Part shown: positions 58,207-64,000 of the stretch, one piece after another | Layout: the number at the start of each line of letters is the position of its first letter | How positions within the stretch are numbered: position 1 is the first letter of the stretch | Assembly: GCA_009845425.1 (NCBI GenBank) | Contig: VXZQ01000006.1 | Coordinates: forward strand, 248,001 to 312,000 | Reading direction: 5' to 3' | Source of the DNA: Holophagales bacterium | GTDB taxonomy: Bacteria > Acidobacteriota > Thermoanaerobaculia > Multivoradales > Multivoraceae | Length of the DNA: 64,000 nt | The notes under the pieces: model-generated | What the model saw: the letters and a program-made list of their open reading frames with translations, nothing else | Told to the model about the DNA's origin: nothing | Database searches by the model: none | Program-made: the position numbers and the translations under genes

Positions 58207-59808
58207 CTACTCGATCGCCTCGAGCGGGACCGCGCTCGCGAGTTTGATGCCCCGGCGGGTTACGCGGATCTCGCGCTCGATCGCCGCGTCCTGAGCATGG
58301 TCGGTGTAGTAAGTCAGGACGTGCTGGTGCCGCAGGTCCTCCTGGATCTGGTCGAAGACCCTCTGGAACCGCTCGGCGATGGGTGGGCCACCTGTCCGGA
58401 GTTCGACGGTGAAGACCCGTCCGCCTGTCCGCTGACTGACCCGCTTGAGGCGGTTGCGGGCTCGGCGTTGTGCACGCGTTGTGCTCGATCGGAAGTGCGT
58501 GCGACCTGCGGAGTCCCTGACCCCGGTCGTTCTGGTAGACCGATCCAGTTGGATGAAGTAGATCGGAATGCCGCGGCGCTCGGCCAGCGCGGCCGGCTGG
58601 TTTCGCTCGGACCGGCTGTGTTCGTCGACGCCGTCGGTCACGACGACCAGTGCCCGGCGGCCCGGCTCGCTCCGATACTGGAGTAGGGAGAAGAGGATGC
58701 CGTCATTCAGCGCCGTGCCCAACCTGGGCACGAGCGATCGAACTCGGCTCAGGAGGAGGCGTTTGTGTTCGGTCAACTCGCAGGCCAGACGAACCGTGCC
58801 GGCGAAGTCGACAACGAAGGCCCTGTCTCCCCTTGACAGGGCAGACTCCAGGAACCCGGATGACACGTCTCTCAGCTGGTGCCAGATCGGTCTGACGCTG
58901 TTCGATGTATCGATGGCAAGGCCAAGAACCAGGGGTACGTCGTAAGCGGTGTGCAGGGCCACCGCGGGCCGCCTTCGGCCGTTCTCGCGGATCTCGAAGT
59001 CGTCGGGGGAGAGTCCACTCACCGGTTTGCCCTCGTTGTCCGTTGCAAGCAACTGGAACTGGACCAGTTCAACGTCGATCTCGCTCTGGTAGTCCGCGCC
59101 CTCGATGAGTTGAGCGTCTTCCGACTCGCGGCCGTTGGCGAGCGTTGCCACAACGCGGACGAAGTCGTCTCTGGACGCGTACTCCATCAGGGCATCGACC
59201 GGGATCGTGCGGGGATCGCCCGGCGCCGCGTCTTCCCCGAAGCTGGACACGGTCTCGACCAGGTGTTCGCCGCGATAGAACGCGACCTGTTCGAGTTCCG
59301 CTGAACGCGGCACGGAGACGTCCGTCTCGATCCGCACTGCGTCGTACTCGGACTGCTGCAGGCGGCGCGTCGTCCTGATGCGGACGCCGAATGGTGTGTC
59401 GGGTTGGTTGAGGATCATCCGGTCACTGCCGAGGACCTCGCCCAGTGCGTCGTAGCCACGGACTTCGAGGGTCTGTTTCCGGGGCGGTCGGGCCAGTTCG
59501 ACGTGGCCGGTGAACGGTTTCTTCCTGACTCTCCTCTCCAGCTCGCCGTCGAGGAGGAAGTCGACCGCGTTGATCTGCGGATGGATGATCAGGGTCTGGA
59601 TCTCGACCCGGCCGCTGAACGGCTTAAGGTAACCGCGGCTCGGCGGCACGATGTGGATCATCTTCCGCTCCGCGCCCGTCCCGAAGTTGGGGAGTGCGTC
59701 CTGGGCTAGGGTCGGCGGCTGGCTGTACGGCATCGGCGCCAGTACGACCACGGCCGCGAGGGCCAAGCCCGGGCAGAACGGCGCCGAAGTCCGCACGCGC
59801 TTCCCCAT
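58207..59808 (-). CDS. secreted VWFA-related protein, tandem array member A
   Basis: A 533-residue exported protein (signal about 1-36). It has repeated beta domains with GRVEIQTLIIHPQINAVDFL, a VWFA domain with intact metal site (LAIDTSNSVRP near 298, GTALNDGILFSLL, VVVTDGVDEHSRS) and a C-terminal TYYTDHAQDA module ending PLEAIE. It lacks the extra N-terminal module of members B and C. A stop-overlapping AGGAGG is immediately before the ATG at 59808, so translation may start at the GTG four codons in. It is 4 nt from member B. Confidence 0.88.
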   Translation of the reverse strand: MGKRVRTSAPFCPGLALAAVVVLAPMPYSQPPTLAQDALPNFGTGAERKMIHIVPPSRGYLKPFSGRVEIQTLIIHPQINAVDFLLDGELERRVRKKPFTGHVELARPPRKQTLEVRGYDALGEVLGSDRMILNQPDTPFGVRIRTTRRLQQSEYDAVRIETDVSVPRSAELEQVAFYRGEHLVETVSSFGEDAAPGDPRTIPVDALMEYASRDDFVRVVATLANGRESEDAQLIEGADYQSEIDVELVQFQLLATDNEGKPVSGLSPDDFEIRENGRRRPAVALHTAYDVPLVLGLAIDTSNSVRPIWHQLRDVSSGFLESALSRGDRAFVVDFAGTVRLACELTEHKRLLLSRVRSLVPRLGTALNDGILFSLLQYRSEPGRRALVVVTDGVDEHSRSERNQPAALAERRGIPIYFIQLDRSTRTTGVRDSAGRTHFRSSTTRAQRRARNRLKRVSQRTGGRVFTVELRTGGPPIAERFQRVFDQIQEDLRHQHVLTYYTDHAQDAAIEREIRVTRRGIKLASAVPLEAIE

Positions 59809-59812
59809 CCTC

Positions 59813-61888
59813 CTAGTCGATGCCCGGCAGCGGTACCGCGCTGCGCAGCCTCAAGCCGCGCCGGGTGACCCGGATCTCCGGTTCAATGCGGGTGCCCTCT
59901 GGTCGATCGCTGTAGTACGTCAGAACCTGCTGATGCCGGAGCTCCTCTTCGATCTGGTCAAACGCCTGTTCGATCCGCTCGACCCAGGGCGGATCGTCGT
60001 CGAGAAGTCGGACGGGAAAGACACGCCCGCCGGTCTGCCGGCTGATCCGCCTGAGCCGGCCGCTCGCCTCCCGTTCCACCCTCCTTGCCCCCCACGCGAA
60101 CGGGTCATGAACGGTGTACGTCTCTTCGGATTGGGCCAGCTCGATGAAGTAGATCGGGAGCCCCAGGCGCTGCGCGTAGTCGGCGGACTGTCCGGGTCGC
60201 GTGCGGCTGTGGATGTCGAGGCCGTCCGTGATCACGACGAGCGCGCGGCGGCCGGGTTCGCGACCGTACTGCAGGAGCGAGAACAGGAGCCCGTCGTTCA
60301 CGGCGGTGCCACCCCACGGGGTCAGTCGACCCAGAGCGCGGGACAGAAGTTCCTTTTCTTGGCTGAGTGGCTGGAGGAGCCTCACCACGTCGTCGAAGTC
60401 CACGATGAATGCCCGGTCTTCCGGCGCCAGGATGGTCTCGAGGAAGTTCGCGGCAATGGCGTGTAGCTCTCGCCAGATCGGCAGCACGCTGTCCGACGAA
60501 TCGATTGCCAGACCCAGCACCAGCGGGACGTCGCGGGCAGTGTGCACTTTCTCCACGGGACGCGGTTGGCCGTTCTCGCGGACCTCGAAGTCGCTGGGCG
60601 CCAAGCCGCTGACCGGATTGCCCCGGCGATCCGTCACCAGGACCTGGATCTGGGTCAGTTGAACGTCGATCTCACTCTGGTAGTCGGCGCCCTGGAGGAG
60701 TTCCGCGTCCTCCCGTTCGCGACCGTCGGCCAGCTGTGCGTTGACGCGGACGAAATCGTTGGCGTCAATGTCCGCGATCAGCGCCCCGATGTGGGCCGTA
60801 CCCGTGGCGCGGAGCGCTGCCTCTTCAGCGAAGTCATCCAATGTGGAGACGAGTTCGTCACTGCGGTAGAAGTCGATCCGCTCCAACACCGCGTCGCGCG
60901 GCAGCGAGACGGCTGCCTCAACCCGGATCGGGGCGTTCTCGCCGGAATGGTCGGGGCGAATCTTCGTGATTCGGGCGCTAAACGGCCTGTGGAGCCGGTT
61001 CAGGACGACCGTGTCACTTGCGATGAACTCGCCGACGGGCCCCCAGGCTCGGACTTCAAGTCTCTGCTCGCGGGGCGGATTGGCCAGTTTGAGATGCGTC
61101 GCGAAGGGTCGCTTCTTCACCTGCCCGACAAGCTGTCCGTCGATGAAGAAGTCAACCGTTGCGATCTGCGGATCGATGACGAGAGTCTGGAGTTCGAGCC
61201 TGCCGCTCAGCAGCTCGCCGTATCGGCCCAGGGGCGGGACGATCCGCAAGGCCACCGGCCTGGCGAGGGGCTCCGGCCCGCGGATGTCGGCGGGATTCGA
61301 TCCGAAGACGCGCTCCGGACGCTCGTACACGGTGCGGAACTTCACGCCTGCCGTCGTGCGGCCACGAAACTCGGCCACTCGCACCAGTCGGTCGCCGTCA
61401 CGGCGAAGCGTCTCGACCCGCCGCCACTCCGAGTCCGAGGTTTCGATCTCTGGCGACTCGTCGAGGTCGAGGATGCGGCCCTCGATCTTTTTGGGATGAC
61501 TGTGGTACTTCCCGACGTCGAGCGGATACCAACGGAGGGAGCCCCGGCCGTCGAGGATCGCGAGCGACCCGTCCTTGACCCGGATCAGGAAGGTGTCGAA
61601 CCGATCGTCAGCGTCCTCGGCCAACCTCCGAAAAAGCCGCGCGGCGTAGTTGTTCCCCGGGTACAGGCTCGCGGTCTTTTGAACCGGATCCTCGCTGAGT
61701 CCTTCGTTCCGTATCCAGGGGCCGAGCAGAGGGGTCAGTGAAACTCCGTCGTGGGTTGCCTCGCCGAAGGGGGCGGCCTGGTTGCTGGCCGGTGCGGGCT
61801 GTGGCCACCCGGCCTGCACGGTCGGCAACCAGATTGCAAATGCGAGCGTGAGGTGGCCTACTGCCCCTGCTTGAATCCGTTCCTGCAC
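59813..61888 (-). CDS. secreted VWFA-related protein, tandem array member B
   Basis: A 691-residue exported protein (signal about 1-29). An N-terminal module (LLGPWIRNEGLSEDPVQK) of roughly 200 residues is shared with member C. Beta domains with GRLELQTLVIDPQIATVDFF and a VWFA domain with intact metal site (LAIDSSDSVLP near 460, GGTAVNDGLLFSLL, VVITDGLDIHSRT) follow. The terminal sequence is LPGID. The start codon is GTG at 61888, 2 nt after the member C stop. Long, Arg-rich upstream frames overlap member C and were rejected. Confidence 0.87.
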   Translation of the reverse strand: MQERIQAGAVGHLTLAFAIWLPTVQAGWPQPAPASNQAAPFGEATHDGVSLTPLLGPWIRNEGLSEDPVQKTASLYPGNNYAARLFRRLAEDADDRFDTFLIRVKDGSLAILDGRGSLRWYPLDVGKYHSHPKKIEGRILDLDESPEIETSDSEWRRVETLRRDGDRLVRVAEFRGRTTAGVKFRTVYERPERVFGSNPADIRGPEPLARPVALRIVPPLGRYGELLSGRLELQTLVIDPQIATVDFFIDGQLVGQVKKRPFATHLKLANPPREQRLEVRAWGPVGEFIASDTVVLNRLHRPFSARITKIRPDHSGENAPIRVEAAVSLPRDAVLERIDFYRSDELVSTLDDFAEEAALRATGTAHIGALIADIDANDFVRVNAQLADGREREDAELLQGADYQSEIDVQLTQIQVLVTDRRGNPVSGLAPSDFEVRENGQPRPVEKVHTARDVPLVLGLAIDSSDSVLPIWRELHAIAANFLETILAPEDRAFIVDFDDVVRLLQPLSQEKELLSRALGRLTPWGGTAVNDGLLFSLLQYGREPGRRALVVITDGLDIHSRTRPGQSADYAQRLGLPIYFIELAQSEETYTVHDPFAWGARRVEREASGRLRRISRQTGGRVFPVRLLDDDPPWVERIEQAFDQIEEELRHQQVLTYYSDRPEGTRIEPEIRVTRRGLRLRSAVPLPGID

Positions 61889-61890
61889 CG

Positions 61891-63918
61891 TTAGTCGATC
61901 CCCGGCAGTCGCACGGCGCTGCGCAGCGTCAGCCCACGCCGGGTGACCCGGATCTCCGGTTCGACCGGCGCTCCGTGAGGCTGGTCGGTGTAGTACGTCA
62001 GGACCTGCTGGTGTCGCAGGTCCTCTTCGATCTGGCCGAAGACCTGCTCGATCGGTTCGCCCCACCAGCGCGTGTCGCCATGGAGTTCCAGGTGGAACAG
62101 GCGTCCGCCTGTCTCCTCGGCGATGCGCTGGAGTCGCTCGCGGTTGCGGCGAAGAACAGCAACGCCGGGGTCCCCGGCGCGGGAGTTGTCGAGTTCGATG
62201 AAGTAGATCGGCAGACCCAGCCGCTCCGCGAACTCACTGGACTGCTCTGGGCGCGAACGGCTGTGTTGATCGGCGCCATCGGTGATCACGACCAGCGCCC
62301 GCCGGCCCGGCTCGCCGCGGTACTGGAGGAGGGAGAAGAGGAGTCCATCGTTCAGGGCCGTGCCGCCCATCGGGATCAGGTAGTCGAGTCGGTCGGACAG
62401 CAGCGGTTCGTCTTCCGTCAGTGACTGGACGAGGCGCACGGTGTGATCGAAGTCGACGAGGAAGGCCCGGTCCCCGGGCGTCACCGCGGTTTCCAGGAAG
62501 CTCCGCGCGATGAACTTAAGGCGACTCCAGGTGGGCAGCATGCTGTCCGACGAATCGACCGCGAGCCCCAGGACGAGAGGCACGTCGTAGGCGGTGTGGA
62601 GGTCTACTGCAGGGCGGCTTCGGCCGTTCTCGCGTATCTCGAAGTCCCCGGGCGAGAGTCCGCTCACCGGATTGCCGTCGCGGTCGGTCACCAGCACCTG
62701 GAACTGGACCAGTTGGATGTCGATCTCGCTCTGGAACTCGGAGCCCTGGAGGAGTTGCGCGTCTTCACGCTCACGGCCGTCGGTGAGCTTCGCGACGACG
62801 CGGATGAAGTCGTCGGGCAGGGCGCCGTCGATCAGCGCCTCGACCTGAATGGTGCGCGCGCCGCCGGCGGCCGCCTCTCGCCCAAAGTGACGCACAGCCT
62901 CGACGAGAAGGTTGCTCCGGTAGAACTCGACCCGCTCGAGCGTCGCGCCGCGGGGTAGCGAAAGCGAGGCAGCTACTCGGATCGCGGCGTTTCCGCCTAC
63001 CGGAACGCTCCTTATGGCCGCGATGCGGGCGGCGAAAGGTCGGTCCACCTGGTTGAGGAGGAAATCGTCGCGGCCGAGGTACTCTCCGTTCCTGTCGTAA
63101 GCGAGGACTCCGAGCTCCTGCTGGCGAGGTGGGTCTGCCAGGCGGATGCGAGTCCTGAAGGGCCGTTTCCGGACCCGTCTAACTCGTTCGCCGTCGAGAG
63201 AGAACTCGACTTCGACGATTCGCGGGTCGATGATCAGAGTCTGGATCTCGACGCGTCCGCTGAGTAGTTCGCCGTAACCGCGTTCGGGCGGCAGGATGCG
63301 GATGGCGGCCGGAGGGTCGGTCACCGGGGACTCCAGGTCGAGCGGTCCCGGCCTCTCGTAGACCGTGTCGACCTGGAACGGGGGCAGGCCGCGGGGTTCG
63401 AGGTCGGTCCACCGTACGAGCCACTCGCGCTCCCGGAAGAAGGTGTCGGTCTGACGTCCGTAGGGCTCAACGATCTCGATCGTCAGTGTCTCGCCGGCTT
63501 CGAGAATGCGCCCCTTGACGCCACGACCGAGGTGGCGCCGCCTTCCGTTGTACGGGAGAACGCGCGTGCCGCCGCGGCCGTCGAGGAGCGCGACGTCGCG
63601 TTCGAGAGTGCGGATCATGAGCGTCTCGAAACTGTCGGCGACTCCTTGCGCGATCTCGCGCAGTCTTGACAGGTCCTGTTCCGACTCGAGGTCGAGACTC
63701 TCGACCTTGTGGACAGGGTGTTCGCTGAACGCGTCGTTTCTGATCCACGGTCCGAGGACGCTGGAGGAGCGGAGTTCCTCGCTGATGTCGAGGAAGCCGA
63801 ACGTTTGATTGCCTGGGGGTTGTCCCGCGCTCGGTGCCGGCAGAAGACCCGTGAGGGCCAGTACCGACGCTGCCGCCAACCTCACGGGCCGCTCCCACCT
63901 TCGACCTGGGCTCATCAT
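61891..63918 (-). CDS. secreted VWFA-related protein, tandem array member C
   Basis: A 675-residue exported protein (signal about 1-32). It has the same layout as member B: an N-terminal module with SVLGPWIRNDAFSEHPVHK, beta domains with SGRVEIQTLIIDPRIVEVEF, and a VWFA domain with LAVDSSDSMLP near 454, GGTALNDGLLFSLL and VVITDGADQHSRS. The C-terminal module ends RLPGID. Conserved stretches are clearly paralogous to members A and B, but loops diverge. The ATG is at 63918; the stop of the next member lies about 20 nt upstream. Confidence 0.88.
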   Translation of the reverse strand: MMSPGRRWERPVRLAAASVLALTGLLPAPSAGQPPGNQTFGFLDISEELRSSSVLGPWIRNDAFSEHPVHKVESLDLESEQDLSRLREIAQGVADSFETLMIRTLERDVALLDGRGGTRVLPYNGRRRHLGRGVKGRILEAGETLTIEIVEPYGRQTDTFFREREWLVRWTDLEPRGLPPFQVDTVYERPGPLDLESPVTDPPAAIRILPPERGYGELLSGRVEIQTLIIDPRIVEVEFSLDGERVRRVRKRPFRTRIRLADPPRQQELGVLAYDRNGEYLGRDDFLLNQVDRPFAARIAAIRSVPVGGNAAIRVAASLSLPRGATLERVEFYRSNLLVEAVRHFGREAAAGGARTIQVEALIDGALPDDFIRVVAKLTDGREREDAQLLQGSEFQSEIDIQLVQFQVLVTDRDGNPVSGLSPGDFEIRENGRSRPAVDLHTAYDVPLVLGLAVDSSDSMLPTWSRLKFIARSFLETAVTPGDRAFLVDFDHTVRLVQSLTEDEPLLSDRLDYLIPMGGTALNDGLLFSLLQYRGEPGRRALVVITDGADQHSRSRPEQSSEFAERLGLPIYFIELDNSRAGDPGVAVLRRNRERLQRIAEETGGRLFHLELHGDTRWWGEPIEQVFGQIEEDLRHQQVLTYYTDQPHGAPVEPEIRVTRRGLTLRSAVRLPGID

Positions 63919-63937
63919 CGGCGAACTGCCGCCGTGG

Positions 63938-64000
63938 CTACTCGATCGTCTCGAGCGGCAACGCGCTTCGCACCCGGAGGCCTCTTTGGATCATCCGCAC
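63938..64000 (-). CDS. C-terminus of a fourth VWFA-related array member
   Basis: Only the last 20 codons and the stop (TAG at 63938-63940) are in the window. The peptide ends RGLRVRSALPLETIE, aligning with the ends of members A-C (RRGIKLASAVPLEAIE, RRGLRLRSAVPLPGID). This shows that at least four paralogs lie head to tail and that the array continues past the right edge. Confidence 0.75.
   Translation of the reverse strand: MRMIQRGLRVRSALPLETIE

Noticed and set aside
1..64000. CRISPR arrays, insertion sequences, prophage or integrase genes
   Set aside because: No repeat-spacer pattern, transposase, integrase or phage protein was seen.
58207..64000. Assembly artefact as the explanation for the VWFA array
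   Set aside because: The paralogs differ in length, N-terminal module, start codon and many residues, so they are not a collapsed or repeated misassembly; this is a judgement by eye.

Overview
The window is GC-rich, densely coded bacterial DNA with no rRNA, tRNA, CRISPR array, insertion sequence or prophage that I can see. The gene content suggests an Acidobacteriota-like Gram-negative: several secreted proteins of the acidobacterial VWFA-related type, a paired DUF1592/DUF1552 module, many beta-propeller quinoprotein-like proteins, a TonB-dependent receptor and lpxD (lipid A synthesis). The taxonomic call is an inference from family content only.

Layout. Positions 1-2.2 kb (minus) carry a LysW carrier-protein amino acid pathway, lysW-lysX-lysY-lysZ (lysZ cut by the edge), preceded by a leader with an Arg-containing mini-ORF and a terminator-like hairpin. 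From 2.5 to 6.0 kb (minus) lie an alpha/beta-hydrolase-like gene, a VWFA protein, a MOSC protein and a rhodanese. From 6.1 to 12.4 kb (plus) are a membrane protein, a VOC protein, an M23 peptidase and the DUF1592/DUF1552 pair. From 12.4 to 37.7 kb almost everything is on the minus strand: an ABC exporter with a sugar kinase and a DegT aminotransferase, an MBL hydrolase, a ferredoxin, a secreted esterase, a PQQ-like propeller, tag, a GWxTD/VWFA protein, a carboxyltransferase, lpxD, an amidohydrolase, gloB, an enolase-superfamily enzyme, a TonB receptor, a Kelch/PQQ double propeller, and a quinoprotein alcohol dehydrogenase with its cytochrome c and periplasmic binding protein. The order of the last three resembles xoxF-xoxJ-xoxG, and the enzyme shows the Asp pair associated with lanthanide use.

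From 37.9 to 46 kb are a methyltransferase, a large membrane protein, an orphan xanthine-dehydrogenase-type large subunit, a structured 0.5 kb intergenic region with a 14-codon ORF under a near-perfect Shine-Dalgarno, and RNase G/E. From 46.4 to 54.9 kb (plus) are hflX, a thioredoxin-like protein, a DCC protein, a phosphopantetheinyl transferase, a Xre/RES toxin-antitoxin pair, a second PQQ dehydrogenase and a CocE-type hydrolase. Finally come a FadJ-type enzyme (minus), a secreted unknown (plus), and a tandem array of at least four VWFA paralogs (minus) running off the right edge.

The best candidates for undescribed biology are the tandem VWFA array, the quinoprotein/cytochrome/TonB-receptor/double-propeller block (a possible lanthanide or cofactor acquisition and oxidation unit), the leader upstream of lysW, and the mini-ORF/hairpin element between the xanthine dehydrogenase gene and RNase G/E. 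Gene calls rest on motif reading without database searches.
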